A DNA stretch of 64,000 nt from Maricaulis maris (GTDB lineage Bacteria; Pseudomonadota; Alphaproteobacteria; Caulobacterales; Maricaulaceae). The position numbers and the translations under genes are program-made. Positions 53,981-63,492 of this stretch are shown here, one piece after another; the stretch's first letter is position 1, and each line of letters opens with the position of its first letter. The notes beneath the pieces were generated by a model. The model saw only the letters and a list, made by a program, of their open reading frames with translations, was not told the DNA's origin and did no database searches. The DNA is taken from positions 620,001-684,000 of the forward strand of contig NZ_AP027270.1 in NCBI RefSeq assembly GCF_036322705.1, written 5' to 3'.

Positions 53981-54649
53981 ATGAAACTCCGCACTGCAGT
54001 CCTTACCGTCGCGGCGCTGTCCATGGCAGCGTGCACGACCACCGATCCGTACACCGGTGAAACCCGGGCCAACAACACCGGTCGCGGCATCCTCCTGGGC
54101 GCCGCGGCAGGCGCGGCGCTGGGATATCTGACCAACACCAATGACAGCGAAGAAGGCCGGACCAATGCCCTGATCGGGGCCGGTATCGGCGCCCTCGCCG
54201 GGGGTGCGGTCGGCAATTACATGGACCGCCAGGAAGCCGCCATGCGCGAAGCCCTGTCGGACAGCGGCGTCGGTGTGCGGCGTGAAGGCAATGATCTTCG
54301 CCTGATCATGCCGGGTGATGTCACCTTCGCCACCAACTCGGCCGATATCCAGGGTCAGTTCTACGGTATCCTGTCTGATGTCGGCACGGTGCTGAACCGC
54401 TACCCGGCGACCTATGTTGATATCGTCGGCCATGCCGACTCCGTGGGTGCAGACGCCTACAATCAGCAGCTCTCCGAGCGCCGGGCCCTTTCGGTGGGCA
54501 ATTACCTGATCGGCCAGGGTGTCCTGCGCGACCGCTTCTATATCGCCGGGATGGGGGAGCGCTCGCCGATCGCGTCCAACGACACGGCCCAGGGTCGCCA
54601 GCAAAACCGTCGCGTTGAAATCCTGATCCGGCCGCATGCTGCGTCCTGA
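53981..54649 (+). CDS. OmpA-like lipoprotein with glycine-zipper domain
   Basis: A 222-residue lipoprotein: signal peptide MKLRTAVLTVAALSMAAC, with the acylated Cys in MAAC. Residues about 40-85 form a glycine-zipper region (GRGILLGAAAGAALGYL and GAGIGALAGGAVGNYMD). The C-terminal OmpA domain has VDIVGHADSVGADAYNQQLS and RRVEILIRP, which binds peptidoglycan. It is a wall-anchored outer-membrane lipoprotein. GAGAGGGAG precedes the ATG. The transcript ends at 54677-54708. Confidence 0.92.
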   Translation: MKLRTAVLTVAALSMAACTTTDPYTGETRANNTGRGILLGAAAGAALGYLTNTNDSEEGRTNALIGAGIGALAGGAVGNYMDRQEAAMREALSDSGVGVRREGNDLRLIMPGDVTFATNSADIQGQFYGILSDVGTVLNRYPATYVDIVGHADSVGADAYNQQLSERRALSVGNYLIGQGVLRDRFYIAGMGERSPIASNDTAQGRQQNRRVEILIRPHAAS

Positions 54650-54676
54650 TACCAGGGGTTTCTGACTGCGAATGAG

Positions 54677-54708
54677 AGCGGCCCGCCGGATCGGCGGGCC
54701 GCTTTAAT
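54677..54708 (+). terminator. Terminator after the OmpA-like gene
   Basis: AGCGGCCCGCCG and CGGCGGGCCGCT pair exactly around GAT, followed by TTAATTT. Confidence 0.85.
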
Positions 54709-54847
54709 TTATGCATCACCTTATAAATCAGCTTGTTAGGCCCCAAAGGGGCGGGTCGGGTTTACCTTCGTTAACCAAACGACAACCGGTGACGACACAG
54801 CTTAAGCTTCAAGCACACCTGACGATTCGCTGATTCGAAGGCCGCAC

Positions 54848-56071
54848 ATGCCCCGCGTATCCGACATTTTGATCCTGCTGACCTACATCACCGTCGCCGC
54901 GGTGGCTGCGATCGGCTTCGAGTTCTTCGGCCTGATGCCGACGCTAAATGCGTGGATGATGGGGGCGATTGTCTTCATCGTCGCCGGCATGGCGCATTCG
55001 GCCGCGGCGCGCGGGCAGGAACGACGGGTGCTGGAAACCGAGATCCACGAGCTCAAGGCTGCCAATCTGGCCCTCGCCGAGGAATTCGAAGCCGCCCAGG
55101 CGCGCCTTGACGAGATCGCCGACGAGCTGCGTGCGGAATCGGTGGAGCGCGACAATGCGCTGGTGCACGAGGTGAAGGTGCTTGAGGACCTGGTCCGACG
55201 CGTCGGTCCCGCCGGCGTGCAGACGCGGCCTGCCGCGCCCGAGGCCGCCAGCACGTCACGGACCGATATCGACACGGTGCGCGAGGCGCTCGCCGCCAAC
55301 CGCGTCGACCTGTATTTGCAGCCGATCGTTACCCTGCCGCAGCGCCGGACGGCCTATTATGAAAGCTATACCCGCCTGCGCGATGCGACCGGTCGCGTGC
55401 TGGCGCCAGCGGCCTTCATGTCGGCTGCCGAGGAAGCCGGCCTGATGGCCGAAGTCGATAATCTCCTCCTGTTCCGCTGCGTGCAGATCGTGCGTCGCCT
55501 GACCGGGCAGGACCGCAAGGTCGCGATCTTCTGCAATATCTCGCTCAACTCCCTGGCGGACGAGACCTTCTTCCCGGAATTCCTCGACTTCATCCGTCAA
55601 AACAAGAGCCTGTCCAGCTCCCTGATCTTCGAGATCTCCCAGCAGGCCTTCGAGGAACGCGACGCCATCGCCGCCCGCAACATGGCCCGTATGGCTGATT
55701 TCGGGTTCCGCTTCTCGATCGACCAGATATCCCATGTCGAGCTTGACCTGTCGGAGATGGAACGGGCCGGCGTTCGCTTTGCCAAGATCGGTGGCCGCCG
55801 CCTGCTCGATGCCATCGACAATTACGAGTCGATCGCCGGCTACGAAGCGGGTGCGATTGCCACGGAAGACCTGGCCGGCCTGTTCGGACGTCACGGTATC
55901 GAACTGATCGTCGACAAGATCGAGGATGAGGCGACCGTGGTGGAAGTGCTGGAAATGGATGTGGCCTACGGCCAGGGCCATCTCTTTGGCGAGCCGCGCC
56001 CTGTGCGCGACGACATGCTGGAGGTTGCCCCGCGCGAGACCGGCGGCAATGTTGCCCGGATGTCGGCCTGA
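54848..56071 (+). CDS. tipF: TipF-like flagellar c-di-GMP effector with EAL-fold domain
   Basis: A 407-residue protein: two N-terminal transmembrane helices (ILLTYITVAAVAAIGFEF and AWMMGAIVFIVAGMAHSA), a coiled coil (about residues 60-110: RRVLETEIHELKAANLALAE) and a C-terminal EAL-fold domain. Catalytic phosphodiesterase residues are not conserved: the EAL position reads YESYTRL, and IVDKIED replaces the lysine-aspartate loop. This matches TipF of Caulobacter, which binds c-di-GMP and recruits the flagellar switch to the pole without hydrolysing it. cheY and cheZ lie downstream on the other strand. Confidence 0.85.
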   Translation: MPRVSDILILLTYITVAAVAAIGFEFFGLMPTLNAWMMGAIVFIVAGMAHSAAARGQERRVLETEIHELKAANLALAEEFEAAQARLDEIADELRAESVERDNALVHEVKVLEDLVRRVGPAGVQTRPAAPEAASTSRTDIDTVREALAANRVDLYLQPIVTLPQRRTAYYESYTRLRDATGRVLAPAAFMSAAEEAGLMAEVDNLLLFRCVQIVRRLTGQDRKVAIFCNISLNSLADETFFPEFLDFIRQNKSLSSSLIFEISQQAFEERDAIAARNMARMADFGFRFSIDQISHVELDLSEMERAGVRFAKIGGRRLLDAIDNYESIAGYEAGAIATEDLAGLFGRHGIELIVDKIEDEATVVEVLEMDVAYGQGHLFGEPRPVRDDMLEVAPRETGGNVARMSA

Positions 56072-56148
56072 CCGGTTCACACCGCGACCCGGCCTGCCGG
56101 CCGACACGCCGCATTGACCGGCTGTCACAGGCCTGCTTCAAGCAGGTG

Positions 56149-57000
56149 ATGTTACCCGAACTCGCCACGCTGGGCCCGCTTCGCGACCGCTATGACACGT
56201 TGTATTGCGATGTCTGGGGCGTCATTCGAGACGGTACCGACTTGTTGCCCGCAGCCGTCGATGCGCTGATCCGATTCCGCCAGAGCGGGGGACGGGTCTG
56301 CCTGGTCTCGAACTCGCCGCGGCGCAGTTCCAGCCTTGCGCACTTTCTCGATCAGATGGGGCTGCCTTCGAGTGCGACCGACGCCATGGTTACCTCGGGC
56401 GATGCCATCCATGAGGAATTGCTCAAGCGGACCCCGGGTAAGGCGTTCAATATCGGTCCCGCCAGTGATGGTGCCCTCTATGCCGGGCTCGATCTCGACT
56501 TCACCGATATCGAGGCGGCCGACTTCATCACCTGCACCGGTCCGGATGATTACGAGAATGGCCGACCTGAGGATTATGATGCGGTCCTGGCTCGGGCCCT
56601 GGAGCGCGGGATCGAGCTGGTTTGCGCCAATCCGGACATCGTCGTCCAGTCGGGCGACCGGCTGATCGTCTGTGCCGGCGCCATCGCGCGTCACTATCGG
56701 CAGATGGGTGGCACCAGCATTGTCGCCGGCAAGCCGCACCAGCCGATCTACAGGCTGGCGAAGGCGGCGCTCGAGGCGCAGGGCCACACGGTGGTGCTCG
56801 AGCGCGTGCTGGCGATCGGTGATGGTCCGGAGACTGATGTCGAGGGGGCCATGCGGGCGGGTGTCGATTGCCTCTTCATTGCCGACGGCATTCTCGGCGA
56901 CATGCTCAACGGCGGCCGCCTCGATGTCGAGACAGCCGCCGCTGCGCTGAAGGATTATGGTGTGTCGGCCCGCTATGTCGCGGATCAGCTCACCTGGTAG
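56149..57000 (+). CDS. HAD-superfamily class IIA hydrolase
   Basis: A 283-residue phosphatase-fold protein: the first HAD motif is YCDVWGVIRDG (DxW variant of DxDxT/V), then VSNSPRRSSSLAHFL, the lysine of motif III in IVAGKPHQPIY and motif IV GDGPETDVEGAM. These fit the subfamily (TIGR01459-like) that occurs beside ribF in many alphaproteobacteria and may act on phosphorylated sugars or nucleotides such as pyridoxal or nucleoside phosphates; the substrate is unproven. ATG 56149 is preceded by GAAGCAGGTG. GTG 56146 is an alternative start. Confidence 0.88.
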   Translation: MLPELATLGPLRDRYDTLYCDVWGVIRDGTDLLPAAVDALIRFRQSGGRVCLVSNSPRRSSSLAHFLDQMGLPSSATDAMVTSGDAIHEELLKRTPGKAFNIGPASDGALYAGLDLDFTDIEAADFITCTGPDDYENGRPEDYDAVLARALERGIELVCANPDIVVQSGDRLIVCAGAIARHYRQMGGTSIVAGKPHQPIYRLAKAALEAQGHTVVLERVLAIGDGPETDVEGAMRAGVDCLFIADGILGDMLNGGRLDVETAAAALKDYGVSARYVADQLTW

Positions 57001-57012
57001 TTTGTCGGTCGA

Positions 57013-57702
57013 CTAGTCGAACAGGGAGTCGATCGAGTTCTGGTCCAGATCGGAAACCGGGGCCGCGTCGGTAAACATCGCATCGATGTCGTCCTGGCTG
57101 GTTTCCGGTCCGCCGATCGCCGGGCCATTGAGCAAGAGCTCGCGGGCCCGCTTTTCCTCGGCGCTCTCTTCGGCCACATGGTCGGCATCGCGAACGCCCA
57201 TGACTTCGGCGAAGCGTGACACGCGGCTTTCCACGTGGCGCAGGGATGTCACGACCTTCGAGACACGCTGACCGGCGAGATCCTGGAAGCTGCACGCCTC
57301 GATGATGGTCATCATGCGGGCTTCGACATTGGCCCGGTAGGCATCATAGTCGGCTTCATCGTCGCAGAGCACGGCTTCCGCCTCGCTCATGATCGTCTCG
57401 GTCGCCCGTTCGGTGTCCCCGACGACAGCCTCGAGTTCCTGGCCGGCAGAGGGTATGCGTTCGGTCTTGATGTCGTTCGGCCGCAGGGCGGCGATCTCAT
57501 CACGGGTCCGCGAGATATAGTCCGCGATATAATTGAATTCCTGGCAGATCGACTGGTCGAGGGAGCTGAAGAACAGCTTCATCGTATCCGTCAGCTGGTG
57601 GGCCAGCTTGAGGACTTCCATGATCTGGGCATCCTGCAGGTCGCTCGCTTTCAGAGAGGCGAGGGAGGTGCGGACTTGCGCGGCAACATTGGCGGCGGGC
57701 AT
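57013..57702 (-). CDS. cheZ: CheZ-type CheY-phosphate phosphatase
   Basis: A 229-residue, mostly helical protein. The helix pair carrying QDLAGQRVSKVVTSL has the CheZ catalytic Gln region (QDLTGQ), and the C-terminal tail DQNSIDSLFD is the CheY-binding peptide. It removes phosphate from CheY, resetting flagellar switching. AAGGAGG is placed eight bases before ATG 57702. It lies 54 bases after cheY in the same direction, so cheY-cheZ is an operon. Its stop is separated by 12 bases from the convergent HAD gene. Confidence 0.88.
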   Translation of the reverse strand: MPAANVAAQVRTSLASLKASDLQDAQIMEVLKLAHQLTDTMKLFFSSLDQSICQEFNYIADYISRTRDEIAALRPNDIKTERIPSAGQELEAVVGDTERATETIMSEAEAVLCDDEADYDAYRANVEARMMTIIEACSFQDLAGQRVSKVVTSLRHVESRVSRFAEVMGVRDADHVAEESAEEKRARELLLNGPAIGGPETSQDDIDAMFTDAAPVSDLDQNSIDSLFD

Positions 57703-57756
57703 GGGGCCCTCCTTCCTTTGCAGACTCAAATACGAAAAGGGCGGCTCATCAAACGA

Positions 57757-58143
57757 CTAGAAGTCGCCGAGAACAGCGGCCATTTTCGATTTGAGAGTTC
57801 CGGCGTTGAAGGGCTTCACGATGTAGTTGTTTACACCCGCCCGCTTTGCAGCGACCACGTTCTCGGTCTTGGATTCCGCGGTGACCATGATGAAGGGCGT
57901 CGCCTTCATGCTCTCGTCAGCGCGAACCTTCTGCAGGAGCTCGTAGCCCGTCATGGGCTCCATGTTCCAGTCTGAGATCACCAGACCGTACTTGTTTTCC
58001 TGCATCTTCGCGTAGGCCTCCTGGCCATCCGCGGCATCGTCCACATTTTCGAACCCAATCTGCTTGAGCAGGTTGCGAATAATGCGGATCATGGTTTTGT
58101 AGTCGTCCACGACCAGGATCGGCATCGTCATATCGACAGCCAT
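57757..58143 (-). CDS. cheY: Response regulator CheY
   Basis: A 128-residue receiver domain protein without output domain. MAVDMTMPILVVDDYKTMIR contains the acidic Asp pair, VISDWNMEPMTG the phosphoacceptor Asp (D57-like), MVTAES the switch Thr, and IVKPFNAGTLK the conserved Lys. GGAG is six bases before ATG 58143. It is paired with cheZ and probably signals to the flagellar motor near TipF. Confidence 0.95.
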   Translation of the reverse strand: MAVDMTMPILVVDDYKTMIRIIRNLLKQIGFENVDDAADGQEAYAKMQENKYGLVISDWNMEPMTGYELLQKVRADESMKATPFIMVTAESKTENVVAAKRAGVNNYIVKPFNAGTLKSKMAAVLGDF

Positions 58144-58264
58144 GCTTAGTCTCCATCCACTCGGCGCGTTTACACAAGGACAGCTTGTTCCGCTGTCTTC
58201 AGTCATGACCCTAGACATTCGCGGATAAAAATCGGTTAAAGCGGGTAGAAAGATGGAGTCACCC

Positions 58265-58708
58265 ATGTCCGAAGTGCGCGGCATTGCCCTCGATGAATTG
58301 GAAATAGGTCGTTCCGCAGAGGCAGTTAGAACTGTCACTGAGGACGATTTGGATATGTTCGCGAAAGTGTCCGGGGACTATAATCCGGTCCACATGGACG
58401 AAGAATTCGCCCGCGCAACGCCGTTTCGCGGCCGAATTGCGCACGGCGCTCTGGTTGCATCCTATATTTCCGGCGTGCTCGGAAACCAGCTGCCCGGACC
58501 GGGTGCGATCTTTCTCGGCCTGAACATGCGCTTCTTCCATCCGACCCGGATCGGCGACGAAGTGCGCACCCGTGTCGAGGTCAAATCTGTCGACATGAAG
58601 TCGCGCAAGGCCGTCATGGACTGCACCTGCTATGTCGGCGACAAGCTGACCATGCAAGCCGAAGCCGAGGTCATGGTTCGCAAGCGTCACCGCAAGACGG
58701 CTGACTGA
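58265..58708 (+). CDS. MaoC-like (R)-specific enoyl-CoA hydratase
   Basis: A 147-residue hotdog-fold protein. The hydratase-2 motif is intact: GDYNPVHMDEEFARATPFRG with the catalytic Asp and His, followed by RIAHGALVASYISGVLG. It hydrates enoyl-CoA intermediates, for example to feed polyhydroxyalkanoate or fatty acid pathways. ATG 58265 has GGAG eight bases upstream; an earlier in-frame ATG (58253) overlaps that site. ribF begins six bases after the stop, so the two are cotranscribed. Confidence 0.9.
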   Translation: MSEVRGIALDELEIGRSAEAVRTVTEDDLDMFAKVSGDYNPVHMDEEFARATPFRGRIAHGALVASYISGVLGNQLPGPGAIFLGLNMRFFHPTRIGDEVRTRVEVKSVDMKSRKAVMDCTCYVGDKLTMQAEAEVMVRKRHRKTAD

Positions 58709-58714
58709 TCACGC

Positions 58715-59659
58715 ATGAAGGTTCTGCGAGGCCATAGCGGATTGCCGCAGGATAGCCGCGGGGCTGTCATTGCGCTGGGCAATTTTGACGGTGTCCATAT
58801 GGGGCATCGTCACGTGATCGCGCTCGCGGCTGGCCTCGCCGGCGAACTGGGCGCTCCCCTGGGGGCGGCCCTGTTTGATCCCCATCCGCGCCGGTTCTTC
58901 GCACCGGATGCGCCGGCCTTCCGGTTGATGAGCGAGCGTCGCCGCAATCACATTCTTGAAAGCCTGGGCGTCACGCAGCTGCACGTCCTGCCGTTCTCGA
59001 TGGTGATGGCGAAGATGACCCCCGCAGCCTTCGTCGCTGATGTGCTTGCCGATGGGCTGGGCATCGCCGGGATTGTCACCGGTGACGACTTCCGCTTCGG
59101 CGCGGACCGGGCCGGGGATACGAACGCGCTCGCGCAGTTGTGCGCCGAGCGTGGGATCGCGACCGCCTTCGCCGAACTGCACGGCAATGGCGCCGACAAG
59201 GTCTCATCGACCCGGATCCGCAAGGCCATCCATGATGGTGACATGGCCGCGGCCGCGACCCTGCTGGGGACACCCTGGACTGTCGAGGGGCTGGTCCAGC
59301 GCGGCGATCAACGCGGTCGCACGATCGGCTTCCCGACCGCCAATCTGACGCTGGGTGATTTCGTCCGTCCCGATTATGGCGTCTATGCCGTCCGGGTCGG
59401 GATCGATGGTGAGACCCCGTCGCACGCGGGTGTTGCCAATATCGGCAAGCGCCCGACGGTGGATGGCGCGACCGAGTTGCTCGAGGTCCACCTGCTGGAC
59501 TGGTCCGGGGATCTTTACGGTCGCACGCTGGAGGTTGAGTTCTTCGATCATCTGCGCTCGGAACGGCGGTTTGACGGGCTCGATGCACTCAAGGCCCAGA
59601 TCGCGACAGACGCCAATGCCGCCCGGACTGCGCTGAGCCGTCTGTCTGGACCGGCCTGA
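58715..59659 (+). CDS. ribF: Bifunctional riboflavin kinase/FAD synthetase
   Basis: A 314-residue enzyme making FMN then FAD. The adenylyltransferase domain has GNFDGVHMGHRHVI near residues 22-35; the C-terminal kinase domain has GRTIGFPTANLTLGDF. The length is typical. It follows the MaoC-like gene at once, suggesting cotranscription, and precedes ileS by 180 bases. Established order ribF-ileS-lspA occurs in many proteobacteria. No FMN riboswitch is visible before it. Confidence 0.95.
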   Translation: MKVLRGHSGLPQDSRGAVIALGNFDGVHMGHRHVIALAAGLAGELGAPLGAALFDPHPRRFFAPDAPAFRLMSERRRNHILESLGVTQLHVLPFSMVMAKMTPAAFVADVLADGLGIAGIVTGDDFRFGADRAGDTNALAQLCAERGIATAFAELHGNGADKVSSTRIRKAIHDGDMAAAATLLGTPWTVEGLVQRGDQRGRTIGFPTANLTLGDFVRPDYGVYAVRVGIDGETPSHAGVANIGKRPTVDGATELLEVHLLDWSGDLYGRTLEVEFFDHLRSERRFDGLDALKAQIATDANAARTALSRLSGPA

Positions 59660-59839
59660 CCGGCTCTGTTAAACGCGGAGCATGGTCTCGATGTCCCTGT
59701 TCATACGATCCGCAGCGCCAGCTGCTGCTCTCGCCATCGGGCGAATTACCGGCCCGGGCCGCCGCGTGTGATGTGGGCGGTTCCGGGACATGTCCTGCCT
59801 TGAACCCATGACAATAAAAGACCGCAAGGATCCGATCCG

Positions 59840-62812
59840 ATGACGGACACGCCCTCCAAGACTGGTGCGACTGACACAGCTCGCGACTACAAAGACACGC
59901 TTTTCCTGCCGACCACCGAATTCCCGATGCGGGCCGGCCTGCCGCAGCGCGAGCCTGAATGGCTCGAGCGCTGGGCCAAGCTCGACATCTACAAGCAGCT
60001 CCGTGCCGACAGCAAAGGCCGCAAGCGCTGGGTGCTGCATGACGGGCCGCCCTATGCCAATGGGCACATCCATATCGGCACCGGCATGAACAAGATCCTC
60101 AAGGACATGGTCGTCCGCTCGAAGCAGATGGCCGGCTTTGATGCGCCCTACCGTCCGGGCTGGGACTGTCACGGGCTGCCGATCGAGTGGAAGGTCGAGC
60201 AGAACTTCCGCGCCAAGGGCCGCAACAAGGACGACATTCCGGTCAAGGAGTTCCGCGCCGAATGCCGCACCTATGCCAGCGAGTGGGTGGGCATCCAGTC
60301 GAGTGAGTTCCAGCGCCTGGGCGTCAATGGCGAGTGGGATGATCCGTACACCACAATGGCTTTCGAGGCCGAGTCGGCGATCGTCCGCGAGTTTCTCACC
60401 TTCGTTGAGCAGGGCCTGGTCTATTGTGGCTCCGCCCCGGTAATGTGGTCGCCGGTCGAGAAGACCGCACTGGCCGAGGCCGAGGTCGAGTATCACGACA
60501 AGGTGTCGACCACGATCTTCGTGCGCTTTCCGATCCGCGGCGTGCGCAAGGACGGGACTGCCATCCCGCGCTCCTGCATCGGCGCCCATGTGGTGATCTG
60601 GACCACCACGCCCTGGACCATCCCGGGCAATCGCGCGATCTGTTATTCGCCCGAGATCAGCTACGGCCTCTACAAGGTCACCGGCGTTGATGGCGGCGAG
60701 TTCCGGCCCTGGGCGATGCCCGGTGACCTCCTCGTGGTAGCGGACGCGCTGTGGGAAGAGACTGCCAAGGCGGCGATGATCGGGAATTGGGAGCGCGTCG
60801 ACACGATCGATCCGACCGGTTTCGTGTGCTCGCACCCGCTCGCCGAGCTGGACCGGTACTGGAATTATCCGGTCCCGCTGCTGGCCGGTGAACATGTCAC
60901 CGACGATGCCGGCACCGGCTTCGTGCACACCGCGCCCAGCCACGGTGCCGAGGACTATGTGGCCTGGATGTCGGCGCCGGAATGGCACGACAAGGACGCC
61001 CCGGTCCCGCAGATGGTCGATGAGAACGGTGCCTATTTCCCGCATGTGCCGGTCTTTGCCGGTCTCAACATCATACGTCTGGATGGCAAGAAGCAGGGCC
61101 AGGACGGGCCGGCCAACAAGGCTGTGATGGACGAGCTGATCGTGCAGGGCAAACTGCTCGCACGCGGCCGTCTCGAACACTCCTATCCGCACTCCTGGCG
61201 CTCCAAGGCGCCGGTCATCTTCCGCAACACGCCACAATGGTTCGTCGCCATCGACCGGCCGATGAAGTCGGGCGGTACGCTGCGCGAGAAGGCCCTGAAG
61301 GGGATCACCGAGACCAATTTCACGCCCAAGATCGCCGAGAACCGGATCCGCTCCATGGTCGAGCAGCGTCCCGACTGGCTGATCTCGCGTCAGCGCGCTT
61401 GGGGTGTGCCGCTGACCATGTTCGTCGAGAAGGGCAGCACCCGCGTTCTCAATGACCCGAAGGTCAATGAGCGGATCATCGACGCTGTGGCGCAGGACGG
61501 GGCCGATGCCTGGTTCGAGCGCTCCAATGCCGACTTCCTCGGCGCCGAGTATGATGCCGACGCCTATGACAAGGTCACCGACATCCTCGATGTCTGGTTC
61601 GACAGTGGCTGTACCCACGCCTTCGCGCTGGAGCCGCGCGCTGACCAGAAATGGCCGGCCGACCTCTATCTGGAAGGCTCGGACCAGCACCGTGGCTGGT
61701 TCCAGTCCTCGCTTCTGGAAAGTGCCGGGACGCGTGGTCGTGCGCCCTATGACGCCGTCCTGACGCACGGTTTCGTCATGGCGGGCGATGGCCGCAAGAT
61801 GTCGAAATCACTCGGCAACACGCTTGCGCCGATCGAGATCGGCAAGAAGTACGGGATCGAGATCCTGCGTCTGTGGGCAGCCGCACAGGACTTCACCGAC
61901 GATCTGCGTATCTCCGAGGAGATCCTGCAGACCTCGGTCGATGCCTATCGCAAGATGCGCAACACGCTGCGCTATCTGCTCGGCGCGCTGCACGGCTATG
62001 ACGAGACGCTCGAGCATGTCCCGCATGATCGCATGCCCTCGCTCGAGCGCTTCATGCTGCATCGCCTGCACGAGCTCGATATCGTCGTGCGTGAAGGCTA
62101 TGAGAGCTATGACTTCAAGAAGGTCTATGCGGCGCTGTTCAATTTCTGCGTTGTCGACCTTTCGGCCTTCTATCTCGATATCCGCAAGGACAGCCTCTAT
62201 TGCGACCGGCCGGACGATAATCGTCGCAAGGCCTGCCGCACGGTGATGCACGAGATCTTCATGCGCCTGACCGCCTGGCTGGCGCCGATCATGCCCTTCA
62301 CCATGGAGGAGGCCTGGCTGTCACGCTTCCCGTCCGAGACCGACAGCGTGCACCTGCGCACCTTCCCGAAAACGCCGGGCGACTGGCATGACGGGGCGCT
62401 GGCCGAGAACTGGCGGACCATCCGCCGTCTGCGCCGGGTGGTGAACGGGGCCCTCGAGGTCGAGCGTCGTGAAAAGCGGATCGGTTCGAGCCTTGAAGCC
62501 GCGCCGCATGTCCATGTCACCGACCCGTCCTATCGGGCCGCCCTGGCAGCCGAGACGACGGGTGAGGTCGATGACTTCCTGGCCGAGCTCAGCATCACCA
62601 GCCAGGCCCATCTCGTCGATGGTGCGGCCAGTGACACAGCCTTCCGGATCGATGACACGCCCGACATCGCGGTGGTGTCCGGCCGGGCCGATGGCCGCAA
62701 ATGTGCGCGCTCGTGGAAATACTCGACCGAGATCGGCGCCGACAAGCGCTATCCCGATCTGAGCCCGCGCGATGCCGATGCGGTCGCCTGGTGGGACGCG
62801 ACGCATGCCTGA
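59840..62812 (+). CDS. ileS: Isoleucyl-tRNA synthetase
   Basis: A 990-residue class Ia synthetase. The nucleotide-binding signature is [16 protein letters not shown], and KMSKS is exact at residues 653-657 ([11 protein letters not shown]). The HIGH motif therefore reads HIGT, its last His replaced. The editing domain and anticodon domain are complete. Start [20 protein letters not shown] is normal. The last eight bases overlap the lspA start, so ileS and lspA are translationally coupled. Confidence 0.95.
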   Translation: MTDTPSKTGATDTARDYKDTLFLPTTEFPMRAGLPQREPEWLERWAKLDIYKQLRADSKGRKRWVLHDGPPYANGHIHIGTGMNKILKDMVVRSKQMAGFDAPYRPGWDCHGLPIEWKVEQNFRAKGRNKDDIPVKEFRAECRTYASEWVGIQSSEFQRLGVNGEWDDPYTTMAFEAESAIVREFLTFVEQGLVYCGSAPVMWSPVEKTALAEAEVEYHDKVSTTIFVRFPIRGVRKDGTAIPRSCIGAHVVIWTTTPWTIPGNRAICYSPEISYGLYKVTGVDGGEFRPWAMPGDLLVVADALWEETAKAAMIGNWERVDTIDPTGFVCSHPLAELDRYWNYPVPLLAGEHVTDDAGTGFVHTAPSHGAEDYVAWMSAPEWHDKDAPVPQMVDENGAYFPHVPVFAGLNIIRLDGKKQGQDGPANKAVMDELIVQGKLLARGRLEHSYPHSWRSKAPVIFRNTPQWFVAIDRPMKSGGTLREKALKGITETNFTPKIAENRIRSMVEQRPDWLISRQRAWGVPLTMFVEKGSTRVLNDPKVNERIIDAVAQDGADAWFERSNADFLGAEYDADAYDKVTDILDVWFDSGCTHAFALEPRADQKWPADLYLEGSDQHRGWFQSSLLESAGTRGRAPYDAVLTHGFVMAGDGRKMSKSLGNTLAPIEIGKKYGIEILRLWAAAQDFTDDLRISEEILQTSVDAYRKMRNTLRYLLGALHGYDETLEHVPHDRMPSLERFMLHRLHELDIVVREGYESYDFKKVYAALFNFCVVDLSAFYLDIRKDSLYCDRPDDNRRKACRTVMHEIFMRLTAWLAPIMPFTMEEAWLSRFPSETDSVHLRTFPKTPGDWHDGALAENWRTIRRLRRVVNGALEVERREKRIGSSLEAAPHVHVTDPSYRAALAAETTGEVDDFLAELSITSQAHLVDGAASDTAFRIDDTPDIAVVSGRADGRKCARSWKYSTEIGADKRYPDLSPRDADAVAWWDATHA

Positions 62813-63404
62813 TTGGGCCACGGATATCCGGCGGCGCTTCGCCGCGTCGCCGGTGCCGGCGCTCGGCCTCGGTCTTGCGGCGATCATCCTGGTCCTCGAC
62901 CAGCTGACCAAATGGTGGGTGCTGGCCGGACTCAATTTCTCACCGCCCGGGTGCCTCGACTATCAGCGTGCCGAGGGCGCCGAGCGCCTGGCCCTGCCCA
63001 ATACCTGCGGTCATATCGAGGTCTCGCCGGTCTTCGATCTGACCATGGTCTGGAACAAGGGGGTCAGTTTTGGCCTTCTGGGCGCTGACGGGCCGGTCGG
63101 ACGGACGATTCTGATCGCCTTCTCGGTTCTGGTCGCCGCCGGTCTGATCGCCGGACTGCTCAATCGCGGCCCGATCCGGGCCACCCGTCGCCTGCAGGGG
63201 GTGGCTTTCGGTTTCATCATTGGCGGCGCGCTGGGCAATGCGATTGATCGCGGCCTCTATGGCGCAGTCGTTGATTTCCTCAATTTTTCTGACGTTTACT
63301 TCCCTTACGTCTTTAACGTCGCGGATGTCGGCATCAATCTGGGCGTGGTGGCCATCGTGCTCGATGTCTTCCTCAATGACCGCAAGCCCGCCGCCGGCAC
63401 CTAG
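62805..63404 (+). CDS. lspA: Lipoprotein signal peptidase
   Basis: A 199-residue aspartic signal peptidase with four transmembrane helices; it cleaves prolipoproteins after diacylglyceryl transfer. The catalytic pair is in [10 protein letters not shown] and in [12 protein letters not shown] longer-than-usual loop ([19 protein letters not shown]) after the first helix contains a cysteine pair. Start ATG 62805 overlaps ileS. The next gene encodes a lipoprotein. KatG, the OmpA-like protein and that lipoprotein in this window carry lipoboxes and are probable substrates. Confidence 0.93.
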   Translation: MPDWATDIRRRFAASPVPALGLGLAAIILVLDQLTKWWVLAGLNFSPPGCLDYQRAEGAERLALPNTCGHIEVSPVFDLTMVWNKGVSFGLLGADGPVGRTILIAFSVLVAAGLIAGLLNRGPIRATRRLQGVAFGFIIGGALGNAIDRGLYGAVVDFLNFSDVYFPYVFNVADVGINLGVVAIVLDVFLNDRKPAAGT

Positions 63405-63492
63405 GTCCGGAACAGGGTGTGGATTGCGGGGTGGAGTGATGGCCCCGCTTTGGGTTAAACTCCCGCCAACAGAAATTCGGAGTCTCACAGAG

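Noticed and set aside
54750..54847. CtrA sites upstream of tipF
   Set aside because: Isolated TTAA strings occur (near 54772 and 54804) but not with the TTAA-N7-TTAA spacing.
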